Origin: Gandjariella thermophila
Lineage (GTDB): Bacteria; Actinomycetota; Actinomycetes; Mycobacteriales; Pseudonocardiaceae
Direction: 5' to 3'
Assembly: GCF_005405885.1 (NCBI RefSeq)
Contig: NZ_BJFL01000016.1
Coordinates: 1 to 64,000, forward strand
Length of the DNA stretch: 64,000 bases
Shown: one piece after another, positions 41,451-49,336 of the stretch
Layout: the number at the start of each line of letters is the position of its first letter
How positions within the stretch are numbered: position 1 is the first letter of the stretch
Program-made: the position numbers and the translations under genes
Notes under the pieces: model-generated
What the model was told of the DNA's origin: nothing
Database searches by the model: none
Seen by the model: only the letters and a program-made list of their open reading frames with translations

Positions 41451-43332
41451 CCGCGAACCCGCCCTCGATCGCGGCCTCGCAGGCGTGCAGCAGCACCCCC
41501 ACGCACCACGCGTGCGACAACGTCAGCAGCATCCCCTTCGGCTGGTAGCACGCGGTCTGGTAGAACCGCTCGCTCACCATGCCGCGGTAGGCGTTGAAGT
41601 CGCCGTCCGCGCGGGCGACGAACTGCCGGAAGCAGGCCAGGTTCTCCCGGGCCGAGGCGAGGTAGTACTCGTCCTGCGTGCGCGTGCCCAGCCGGAACAG
41701 CTCGGGCACGCAGATCAGCCCGTAGGAGTGCAGGTGCTGGTTGGCCGGGGACGCCTGGTCCGCTCCCCGGCTACGGAAGCCGTACGCGCCGAGCAGGGTG
41801 TGCGGCGGGAAGGCGACGTCGTAGGTGTAGCGGAAGGTCAGCGTCCAGTCCGCGGCCCGCCCGGCCGCCGCCAGCCACCGCGGCGCACCGTCGTGTTCGG
41901 ACAGTGCCAGGTAGCCGAGCACGGCCAGGTAGCCGTCCTCCGAGGTGGGCGCGAGGTCCACGTCCTCGGGGGCGCCGTGCAGGAACTCGTTCTCGACGGC
42001 GGGCAGGTAGGCGTAGCCGGCGCGGCGCGCCGCGACCAGGTAGCGCGGCTCGTGCCAGGCGGTGGCCGCCTCCACCAGCGCCGGGATCCACGCCATCCCG
42101 GCGGTGCCGGCCCAGTCCAGCACCGAGCCGTCCGCCGCGTGGTAGGCCGAGCCGAACGCGCCGTCCTCGCGCTGCCCGGCGCAGGCGACGTCCAGATTGG
42201 ACCGCACCGCGGACTCCCACTCCGGCCGGGGCCGGCCGGCGCCCCGTTCCGCGACCGCCGCGCGCAGCAGGAACAGCGCCGCCTCGCCCAGCGTGCGGGC
42301 GTGCAGCCGCTTCGGGTCGGGCGTCCATCCGGCGCCCCAGCCGCCGGCCGCGGTCCACTGCGCCCAGAAGGTGCCGGCCGGGGCGAGGTTGCCGGCGATG
42401 TGGTCGAGCACCGCGCCCGCCGCGGCCACGTACTCGGCGTTACCGCGCCGCCGGCCGTGCCGCAGCAGCGCGGCCGCGTACGGCGCGCCGCTCAGCCAGG
42501 AGACGTGCATGGCCGGCCGGTCGCCGCGCTCGCCGAGGGCGTGCCGGTCGAACGCCGCGGTCTCCAGCAGCACCGGCGGGTCCGGCCGGTAGTGCCAGCG
42601 GTACAGGCCCCACGCCGCCAGGTCGGCGGCCTCGGCGACGGACACCCACGGCACCGCGCCGAGGTCGGCGGGCGCGGTCCGCCGGTGCACGTCGCGCAGC
42701 ACGCCGGTGTAGTCGTGCCGGTCCGGGCCGAGCCGGTACACGTCGAAGCACAGCGTCGCGGTCTCCCCGGGCGTCCACCGGTGGCCGGGCACGTCCGCGG
42801 GCCGCGGTTGCGGTGAGCCGTCGTAGACCACCGGCTCCTCGCGGTACGGGAAGTGCAGCCGCAGCACCGGGCAGGTCCCGGCCATCGCGAAGCCCACCCC
42901 GGACTGGCCAAGCGGGGAGCGCTCGGTGGTGACCAGCGCGGCGCCGCCGGTGCGGTCCCAGCCGAACACGGCCGGGGTGGCGCACCGGTCCGCACGCAGG
43001 TGCCAGGTGTCCGACTCCAGCAGCGCCGGATCGGGCTTCGCGGTGGTGAACCGGGGAAACGGGGTGGTGCAGCCCGGCACCCGGTTCTCCCGGTAGAACA
43101 CGCCCGGCACCAGCCAGCCCGGGTCGTCGGTGGGGCCGAGCCGCAGCTCCACCCGGAGCCCGGCGTCGATCGGCGCGGCGGCCCGGCAGGTGACGTCCAG
43201 TAGCACCCGGAACCGCCCACCGTCCTCCGTGGACACCTGCTCGGTGAACGCGAAGCAGGTCGCCTCGATCGGCTCCTCGTGGCCGTCGGCGAACAGCACG
43301 CTCACCGCGAACGGCGGTGGCTCGCCGGTCAC
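41443..43332 (-). CDS. Large protein with an apparent (alpha/alpha)6 six-hairpin domain
   Basis: The 629-residue protein has an N-terminal beta-rich half (about 1-230, for example CFAFTEQVSTEDGGRFRVLL and FYRENRVPGCTTPFPRF). A C-terminal helical half (about 240-620) has repeating helix pairs with Trp, Gly and aromatic motifs (AWGLYRWHY, HVSWLSGAPYAAALL, AQWTAAGGWGAGWTPDP, REDGAFGSAYHAADGS). This is the layout of six-hairpin glycosidases or epimerases, but I recognise no specific family. No signal peptide is evident. It lies between the alpha-mannosidase and a GH1 gene. The GTG start is chosen because the upstream extension lies in repeat-like sequence. Confidence 0.65.
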   Translation of the reverse strand: MTGEPPPFAVSVLFADGHEEPIEATCFAFTEQVSTEDGGRFRVLLDVTCRAAAPIDAGLRVELRLGPTDDPGWLVPGVFYRENRVPGCTTPFPRFTTAKPDPALLESDTWHLRADRCATPAVFGWDRTGGAALVTTERSPLGQSGVGFAMAGTCPVLRLHFPYREEPVVYDGSPQPRPADVPGHRWTPGETATLCFDVYRLGPDRHDYTGVLRDVHRRTAPADLGAVPWVSVAEAADLAAWGLYRWHYRPDPPVLLETAAFDRHALGERGDRPAMHVSWLSGAPYAAALLRHGRRRGNAEYVAAAGAVLDHIAGNLAPAGTFWAQWTAAGGWGAGWTPDPKRLHARTLGEAALFLLRAAVAERGAGRPRPEWESAVRSNLDVACAGQREDGAFGSAYHAADGSVLDWAGTAGMAWIPALVEAATAWHEPRYLVAARRAGYAYLPAVENEFLHGAPEDVDLAPTSEDGYLAVLGYLALSEHDGAPRWLAAAGRAADWTLTFRYTYDVAFPPHTLLGAYGFRSRGADQASPANQHLHSYGLICVPELFRLGTRTQDEYYLASARENLACFRQFVARADGDFNAYRGMVSERFYQTACYQPKGMLLTLSHAWCVGVLLHACEAAIEGGFADD

Positions 43333-43363
43333 GCCGGCCACCCTCTTCGCGGCTTCGCGCGCC

Positions 43364-43410
43364 CCCGCTCCCAGGTCGGGAGGGCTCCGGCCGGCCACCC
43401 TGGGAGCGGG
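43364..43410. terminator. 12-bp perfect hairpin after the alpha-mannosidase gene
   Basis: CCCGCTCCCAGG at 43364-43375 pairs exactly with CCTGGGAGCGGG at 43399-43410 across a 23-nt spacer. It starts 26 nt beyond the mannosidase stop on the minus strand, so it could terminate or attenuate transcription before the downstream glycosidase genes. It overlaps the family 2 repeat. Confidence 0.5.
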
Positions 43411-43476
43411 CCTGACGGCAGGGCGCGCCCCATGATCACCTCGGGCATCGCGGCTTCATACCCGCATGAGGGAGCC
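43382..43476. repeat. Interspersed repeat, family 2 copy B
   Basis: It aligns to 36841-36935 over 95 ungapped positions with about 77 percent identity by hand. Here it covers the 3' end of the alpha-mannosidase gene (the last 14 codons) and the space before the next gene. The two copies have the same orientation relative to transcription. Confidence 0.65.
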
Positions 43477-45904
43477 ACTCCAGCAGGTCGGTCTCCACGA
43501 TCGGCCCGCCGTCGCGCGGCACCCGGAAGGTCTTCACCTCGGCCGGGCCGAACTCGGCGCGGATGGTGCGGCCCACCAGCGGCAGGTCGATCGACGCGGC
43601 GGCCGGGCGGCCGGCGGTCTCGTAGGCGCGGACCACCAGCGCGTCGTCGTCCTCGGCGAGTTTCAGCACGGTCGGCAGCACAGCGTCGTGGTCGACGGCG
43701 CAGAACGAGGCCTGCCGCGGCAGGTCCCCGGTGTGGTAGGACTCCAGCAGCGCGAACGGCGGCTGGTTCAGCTCCGCCGCCAACCGGACGGTGCCGGCGG
43801 CCCGCCAGTCGCCGCCGTGCGGCAGCAGCCGGTAGGTGAACCGCTGGATGCCCTGGTCCAGGTAGTCGTAGTACTCCTCGCCGTCCAGCTCCTTGGGCTC
43901 GTGCCAGGCGTAGACGGGGCTGCGCGCGACCGTGATGCCGATGTCGCCGCCGCGCACGTCGTGCCCGTACTTGCCGTCGTTGAGCACGGACAGCCCGGCG
44001 GCGCGGCCGTCCGGCAGCCGCCCGGACACGTCCACCCACGCCTGGGCGGCCTCCTCGCTGCCCACGGCCGGCCGCTCCAGATGGCCGTACGGGATCTCGA
44101 AGGTGGCGATCTCGTCGGTGACGGCCGTGGGGAAGCGCAGCTTGAACAGCCGCTGCCGCTCCCGCCAGTCCAGCGTTACCCGCACCTCGACGTGCCGCGC
44201 GCCCGCGCCCAGGACGAACTCCTCCACCAGCCGGGACGCGCCGAACCGGCCGCACACCCGCAGCACGGCGCGCACCGGTCCCTTCTCCACCAGCCGCACC
44301 GACTCCGGGGTGAACTCGCCGATCACCTTCTCGTACGCCCAGACCCGGTGGCCCCAGGTGTCCGAGGGGTCGTCCACGACGACCGCGTGCGCGCCGGGCC
44401 GCCGGACCAGCTCGACGTCGTTCACCTTGTCGTGCAGCCGGCGCAGCCACCCCGACTCCGGGTCGATCTCCACCGCGACGCACGCGTTCTCCAGCACGGA
44501 GTCGGTGGCGTGCAGCCGGCCGGCCGGTTGTTCGGCCGGCGCCGGGTAGATCCGGTACACCCGGTAGCCGAGCGGCGGCAGGTCGGCGGCCACCACCAGC
44601 CGGCGGCGCCGGCCGTTCACCGTGGCCGCGGACCGGGTGCGCTGAACCGCGACCTCGGCGCCGGTGTCGTCGACCACCCGAGCACCGGCCTCCGGGAACC
44701 CGCCGAACTCGAACTCGACGTCGGCGCCGGTGCGCCACGGGTGCGGGTTGAACACCACCAGCGGCGTCATGTCCGGCTCGGCCGGGATGTCGACGCGCCG
44801 GCTCAACGCCTGCACCGCCCGGTTGAACGCCTGCCCGGCCAGCGAGTTGGCGTGCCCGTACTGGTCCCGGCTGTCCGCGTAGGCGTCCCGGATGGCGGTG
44901 CCGCCGAGGGTGTCGTGGAAGGTGTTGAACAGCACCAGCTTCCACGCCTCGGTGAGCGCTTCTCTCGGGTACGCCACGCCGGCGGTCACCGCGCTGGCCG
45001 CGGCCCACTTCTCCGCCCGCAGCAGGGTGTTCTCCGCGTGCCGCTGCCACCGCTTGATCCCGGAGTGCGCGGAGTAGCAACCCACCGCGTGGTGCTGCAA
45101 CTCCCCGGCGTGCACGGGGATCGGCGCGCCACTGTCCAGGACCCGGTCGAAGAACTCGCGCGGCGAGCTGCACCGCATCCCGGGCAGCCCGTCCGTGGCG
45201 TCCAGCCGGCGGATCGAGTCCAGGTTCGCCCGGGTGGGGCCGCCGCCGTGGTTGCCCACCCCGTAGAACACCATCAGCTCCGGCACGTCCGCCGGCACCT
45301 GGGCGAGCGAGGAGTCCACCTGGTGGCCGAGGTCGCCGGCCGGGCTGCCGTACTCGTGCGGGATGCGGTAGGCGAGCACCCGCGATCCGTCCGGCGACTC
45401 CCACCAGAAATAGGGGCCGGGCAGGGCCATCTCGTGCGGCCCGGGCCGCAGGAAGATGTAGGCGTCCATGCCGGCCTTGCGTAGCAGTTGCGGGAGGCTC
45501 GCGTTGTGCCCGAACGGGTCCACGTTGCAGCCGACCGTGGCGGTGACGCCGAACTTCTCCCACAGGTACCGCTGCGAGTACAGCGCCTGCCGGGCGAACG
45601 ACTCCCCGCAGGGCAGGTTGCAGTCCGGTTCCACCCACCAGCCGCCGACCATCTGCCAGCGCCCGTCGGCGATCCGCCTGCCGATCTCGGCGAACAGTTC
45701 GGGATCGCTCTCCTCGACCCACGCCAGGTAGCAGACCGAGTCGCAGGTGAAGACGAACTCGGAGTACTCGGCCATCCGGTCGATGGCGGCCCGGAAGGTG
45801 GCCCGCACCTCCTGGTAGCCCTCCGGCCACTGCCACAGCCACACCGGGTCGATGTGCGCGTTGCCGATCATGTGCAGCAGCCGCCGGTCCGGCGCCGTGG
45901 TCAT
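43436..45904 (-). CDS. GH38 alpha-mannosidase
   Basis: The 822-residue enzyme has the GH38 zinc and catalytic set: MIGNAHIDPVWLWQWPEGYQ (H17, D19), CNVDPFGHNASLPQLL (putative nucleophile and zinc ligand D129), a central helical bundle with LFNTFHDTLGGTAI and a long beta-rich C-terminal part. Bacterial GH38 enzymes of this size are cytoplasmic and cleave alpha-linked mannose from imported or internal glycans. The ATG at 45904 lies about 125 bp downstream of a 22-bp operator-like palindrome. Its last codons lie in an interspersed repeat. Confidence 0.88.
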   Translation of the reverse strand: MTTAPDRRLLHMIGNAHIDPVWLWQWPEGYQEVRATFRAAIDRMAEYSEFVFTCDSVCYLAWVEESDPELFAEIGRRIADGRWQMVGGWWVEPDCNLPCGESFARQALYSQRYLWEKFGVTATVGCNVDPFGHNASLPQLLRKAGMDAYIFLRPGPHEMALPGPYFWWESPDGSRVLAYRIPHEYGSPAGDLGHQVDSSLAQVPADVPELMVFYGVGNHGGGPTRANLDSIRRLDATDGLPGMRCSSPREFFDRVLDSGAPIPVHAGELQHHAVGCYSAHSGIKRWQRHAENTLLRAEKWAAASAVTAGVAYPREALTEAWKLVLFNTFHDTLGGTAIRDAYADSRDQYGHANSLAGQAFNRAVQALSRRVDIPAEPDMTPLVVFNPHPWRTGADVEFEFGGFPEAGARVVDDTGAEVAVQRTRSAATVNGRRRRLVVAADLPPLGYRVYRIYPAPAEQPAGRLHATDSVLENACVAVEIDPESGWLRRLHDKVNDVELVRRPGAHAVVVDDPSDTWGHRVWAYEKVIGEFTPESVRLVEKGPVRAVLRVCGRFGASRLVEEFVLGAGARHVEVRVTLDWRERQRLFKLRFPTAVTDEIATFEIPYGHLERPAVGSEEAAQAWVDVSGRLPDGRAAGLSVLNDGKYGHDVRGGDIGITVARSPVYAWHEPKELDGEEYYDYLDQGIQRFTYRLLPHGGDWRAAGTVRLAAELNQPPFALLESYHTGDLPRQASFCAVDHDAVLPTVLKLAEDDDALVVRAYETAGRPAAASIDLPLVGRTIRAEFGPAEVKTFRVPRDGGPIVETDLLEWLPHAGMKPRCPR

Positions 45905-46027
45905 GGCGTGCCCGCCGCGGTCGGGGTGTCGCCGGCGGCTGGCGCGCCGTCGCGGCGGCGACGGCCCAGTGGTGGAACACGTATGGACATCGGGGTTTTC
46001 TCCCGCCGGGGGAAACGGGAAGGTGAC

Positions 46028-46049
46028 AACGATTCCGTATGGGATCGTT
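46028..46049. promoter_or_regulatory. 22-bp operator-like palindrome upstream of the alpha-mannosidase
   Basis: The half-sites are AACGATTCCGT and, on the other strand, AACGATCCCAT, so 9 of 11 positions are symmetric. It lies between the LacI-type regulator gene and the mannosidase gene. A LacI- or GntR-type repressor is the likely ligand, and the adjacent LacI gene is the obvious candidate. It is unlike the CebR boxes and the MBL operator. Confidence 0.6.
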
Positions 46050-46113
46050 ACCACAAGCTAGAGACCGGGTGTCGCCACGTCAAGAAGGCATCCGGGGGGC
46101 TACCGGCCGGGGG

Positions 46114-47190
46114 TCAGCGGGGATTCCGCGTCGGTGGCGCGGTCGAGGAGCGGACCACGAGTTCGGGTTCCAGGTTCAGCACGGTGGTGCCGCGGTCCGG
46201 ATCGCCCTCGGCCAACCGGTCCAGCAGGACGCGGGCGGAGCGGCGGCCCAGCTCGACGCTGTGCTGGCTGACCGTGGTGATGGAGGGCCGGACCATCGAC
46301 ATCCACGGCACGTCGTCGTACGCGGCCAGGGACAGTTGCCGGGGCACCGCGACGCCGCGACGCTGGATCTCCTGCAGCGCGCCCTGGGCGAGGACGTTGT
46401 TCGCGGCGAACACCGCGGTCAGGTCCGGATGCTCGTCCAGCAGCCGGCCGGTGGCCTTGCCGGCGGCCTCCGGGTCGAAGCCGGCGTTGCGCGCGATCAG
46501 CCGCTCGTCCGCCGGCACGCCGGCGGCCTGGTGGGCGGCGTGGTAGCCGGCCAGCCGGCCGGCGCCGCTGGTCCACCGGGTCTCGTCGATGACCAGGCCG
46601 ATCCGGCGGTGGCCGAGGTCGAGCAGGTGCCGGGTGACCATCTCGGCACCGGCCTCGTTGGCGCCCAGCACCGCGTCGCCGTACCGGCGGCTGACCCGGC
46701 GATCCGCCTGCACCACGCGGATTCCCTGCTGGTGCAGCGTCTTGACAGCGCGGGCTGACACCGGCGTGAGGATCACCCCCGGCACCCGCATGGCCAGGAA
46801 CTCGGTCACCGCCCGCATCTCCTCGTGGGCCTGACCGTTGTCGTTGACCAGCACCATGTGGTAGCCGGCGGTGCGCAGTTCCTGCTCCACGCCGGCCGCG
46901 AGGTCGGCGTAGAACGGGTCGCGTAAGTCGGAGATGAGCACGCCGATGGAGCGGCTGGACCGGTTGCGCAGGGTGCGCGCGTTGGCGTCCGGCACGTAGC
47001 CGATCCGGCGAACCGCGGCGAGTACCCGCTCCCGCACCGCGGCCGCGGCGTAGCCGTTACCGGACAGCACCCGGGACACGGTCGACGCCGAGACCCCGGC
47101 CTCCCGGGCGACATCGGCGACGGTAGGCCGGCGAGCACCGGTGCCGCGAGCGGATCGCCTGGCATGGGGCCGTACCGTTCCGCCGGTCAC
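46114..47190 (-). CDS. LacI-family regulator of the mannosidase region
   Basis: The 358-residue protein has the HTH RPTVADVAREAGVSASTVSR with VLSGNGYAAAAVRERVLAAV, the hinge GYVPDANARTLRNRSSRSIG and a periplasmic-binding-like domain with GVILTPVSARAVKTLHQQGI and LAAYDDVPWMSMVRPSITTV. A GTG start is used. It follows the very small ORF after the MBL-fold gene by 11 bp and precedes the alpha-mannosidase by 210 bp. It is therefore well placed to repress both units through the palindromes at 49180 and 46028, although those two sites differ in sequence. Confidence 0.85.
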   Translation of the reverse strand: MTGGTVRPHARRSARGTGARRPTVADVAREAGVSASTVSRVLSGNGYAAAAVRERVLAAVRRIGYVPDANARTLRNRSSRSIGVLISDLRDPFYADLAAGVEQELRTAGYHMVLVNDNGQAHEEMRAVTEFLAMRVPGVILTPVSARAVKTLHQQGIRVVQADRRVSRRYGDAVLGANEAGAEMVTRHLLDLGHRRIGLVIDETRWTSGAGRLAGYHAAHQAAGVPADERLIARNAGFDPEAAGKATGRLLDEHPDLTAVFAANNVLAQGALQEIQRRGVAVPRQLSLAAYDDVPWMSMVRPSITTVSQHSVELGRRSARVLLDRLAEGDPDRGTTVLNLEPELVVRSSTAPPTRNPR

Positions 47191-47201
47191 GACCGGAGAG
47201 T

Positions 47202-47348
47202 CTAACCCGGACCGGGCGCCGCGACCGGAGTCGCCAGGTAATGCACCCGGCGGTAGTCCCGCCAGACGCGGGCGACCTCGGCGAGATCGTCGGGGCGCAG
47301 TGGCTCACCGCTGTGGTCGATATAACCGGTGGTGACGGCTCCGGTCAC
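47202..47348 (-). CDS. 48-residue ORF coupled to the MBL-fold gene
   Basis: The GTG at 47348 overlaps the stop of the MBL-fold gene (GTGA), and the frame runs to a TAG at 47202. The product (MTGAVTTGYIDHSGEPLRP, then DDLAEVARVWRDYRRVHY, ending LATPVAAPGPG) has an acidic N-terminal part and a helix with basic and aromatic residues. It ends 11 bp before the LacI gene. No family is recognised. The coupling and the lack of an alternative use for the gap support it; its small size weakens the case. Confidence 0.45.
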   Translation of the reverse strand: MTGAVTTGYIDHSGEPLRPDDLAEVARVWRDYRRVHYLATPVAAPGPG

Positions 47349-49162
47349 CGCACGTCCACGAGCGCTTCCGCATGCTCGCCGAACCGCCGCCGGCCCACGG
47401 TGAGGTCGGCGGCCACCCTGGCCCGGCGGCAGGTGACCGCCGGTGGGGTCAGTGTGAAGGTGAACGTGGTGGTCCGCCCGCCGGGCACGGTGCCCGCCGC
47501 CTCGGCGGGCGCGCAGGACCATCCGGCCGGCGTCGCCATCCGTACCCGCACGGTTTCGGTGCGGTCGAACGGGTTGCGCGCCTCGACGGTCAGCCGCACC
47601 GGGGTGGCCGGCGCGGTACGCACCCGGTACGGCCGGATCCACGCGCCCACGCCCTCGGCCTCGAAGTCCACATCGGACAGCGGGAGCAGGTCGCGGTGCA
47701 GTTCGGCCAGTTCCTCCCCCTTGGCGAGCAGCATGTCCAGGTAGGACGCGTCCACCCGGCGCGGATCCCAGTGCCCGCTGATCATCAGGTCCGGGCTGAG
47801 GTTCTGGTAGAGCTTCGCGCTCGCGACGAAGTCGTCGATGCGGAACCGGTTCTTGTACTGGAAGTTGAGGATCTCGGTGCGCTCGCCGGGTTGCCAGGTG
47901 GTGGACTGCTGGTCGCCGGTGGCGATCACCCGCTGCCCGTCCACCTCGAAGCTGATCGCGACCGCGTGCAGGGTGTGGCCCGGCAGCGGGTAGGTGGTGA
48001 GTTCGTACTCGTGCCAGCGCACCGGCCGTTCCGCTTCGAGGATCCGGTCGGTGGGGATCGGGTCGTACCACAGGCAGGGCAGGTCGTACCGCCACGGCTC
48101 GGCCAGCACATCGGCGACCGAGCGCTCGCACCAGACCTCGGTGCCCTCCACCTCGCGCAGCAGGTTCAGCCCGGCGACGTGGTCGTCGTGGTAGTGGGTG
48201 GGAATGGCCACCTCGATCCGGTTCACGCCGAAGTCCCGGCGCAGCGCGGTCAGGCTGGGCAGCCAGGGCAGCCGGGACGACCGGTCGGCGCCGACCGGGG
48301 CGCCGACCACCATGTCGCAGCCGAAGTCGAGGAACAGCGCGTTACCGGTCTCGGAGAGCAGCACGTAGCTGGTGGCCAGGCTGGTGCGGTTGCGCAGCAG
48401 GTGCGGGGTGACCACCTCGAACGGCCGATCGTGCCAGTCCCGGGCGTCCCACGGCGTGTCCCGGCGGGAGTCGGTCAGCGCCCGCAGCCGCGCCTCCAGC
48501 AGGTCGAACGCGGCGGGCGGGTCGTCGATCGGATCGCCGTGCGCGGGCAGCACCAGGTCGGGCGCGCGGTCGGCCAGTTCGTACAGGGACAGCACGCTGT
48601 GCCGTACGCCCTCCAGGCCGGAGTAGGACCACTGGGTGGCGGCCAGCGACCACACCTTTCCCGGGCCGTAGATCAGGTCGCCGGTGAACGCGAGCCGGCG
48701 GCCGCCGGCCTCCAGCAGGTAGGACACCGAACCGAGGGTGTGTCCCGGGGTGGGCAGCGTGGTGATCCGGTGACCGCCGAAGTCGCGGGTCTGGTACGGG
48801 GGCACCGTCCCGGTGATCTCGACCGGTTCCCGCAGGGAGAACCGGTCCTGCCGGAGGTCGTAGTAGTTGTCCAGGTCGCGGCGCTGCCAGTGCTCGTCGA
48901 CCCGGGTGAACAGGTCACGCTCCACCGGTGGCACCCATACCCGCGCGCCGGCGGCCACCGCGCGGGCCAGGCCCTGTGCCTGGTCGCGGTGGTGGTGGGT
49001 GAGCAGCACGTCGGTCACCCGGTCCGCGCCGAAGCCGTCCAGGTGGTCCAGCACGTCGCCGGAGCCGAAGTCGATCAGCACCGCGTCGCGGCCCCGGACC
49101 AGGACGTACACGTTGCAGGTGTCCCGGAATAACCACACGCCCTCGGACAGCGCATGCGACAT
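47345..49162 (-). CDS. Tandem metallo-beta-lactamase-fold protein with Ig-like tail
   Basis: The 605-residue protein has two MBL domains. The first (about 1-240) has LLTHHHRDQAQG (residues 53-64), in which the last His of HxHxDH is Gln, with PTPGHTLGS and LPAHGDP. The second (about 245-485) has the full motif IPTHYHDDHVAG (H323, H325, D327, H328), PLPGHTLHA and ISGHWDP. Residues about 515-605 form an Ig/NEW3-like beta domain (PVRLTVEARNPFDRTETVRV). There is no signal peptide. It opens the lacI-mannosidase region and has a perfect palindrome 18 bp before its ATG. Its substrate is unknown. Confidence 0.8.
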   Translation of the reverse strand: MSHALSEGVWLFRDTCNVYVLVRGRDAVLIDFGSGDVLDHLDGFGADRVTDVLLTHHHRDQAQGLARAVAAGARVWVPPVERDLFTRVDEHWQRRDLDNYYDLRQDRFSLREPVEITGTVPPYQTRDFGGHRITTLPTPGHTLGSVSYLLEAGGRRLAFTGDLIYGPGKVWSLAATQWSYSGLEGVRHSVLSLYELADRAPDLVLPAHGDPIDDPPAAFDLLEARLRALTDSRRDTPWDARDWHDRPFEVVTPHLLRNRTSLATSYVLLSETGNALFLDFGCDMVVGAPVGADRSSRLPWLPSLTALRRDFGVNRIEVAIPTHYHDDHVAGLNLLREVEGTEVWCERSVADVLAEPWRYDLPCLWYDPIPTDRILEAERPVRWHEYELTTYPLPGHTLHAVAISFEVDGQRVIATGDQQSTTWQPGERTEILNFQYKNRFRIDDFVASAKLYQNLSPDLMISGHWDPRRVDASYLDMLLAKGEELAELHRDLLPLSDVDFEAEGVGAWIRPYRVRTAPATPVRLTVEARNPFDRTETVRVRMATPAGWSCAPAEAAGTVPGGRTTTFTFTLTPPAVTCRRARVAADLTVGRRRFGEHAEALVDVR

Positions 49163-49179
49163 CGACGGTCCTCCCTGCG

Positions 49180-49197
49180 TGTGGCAACGTTGCCACA
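49180..49197. promoter_or_regulatory. Perfect 18-bp LacI-type operator before the MBL-fold gene
   Basis: TGTGGCAACGTTGCCACA is fully symmetric with the central CG typical of LacI-family operators. It lies 18 bp upstream of the ATG at 49162, where a repressor would block initiation. The LacI gene two positions downstream is the natural candidate regulator. Confidence 0.75.
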
Positions 49198-49336
49198 TAG
49201 TGCCGGACGGGGGTGTGGCGCACAAGAGCGGCCGCCGCGCCGCTCCGGGCGTGCCCGGACGGTTCTCGGTGGGCCGACCTGCGACATGACTCACGCGGCA
49301 CTCCCAATAATAATTGTCATCTGCAACACTTGCCTC

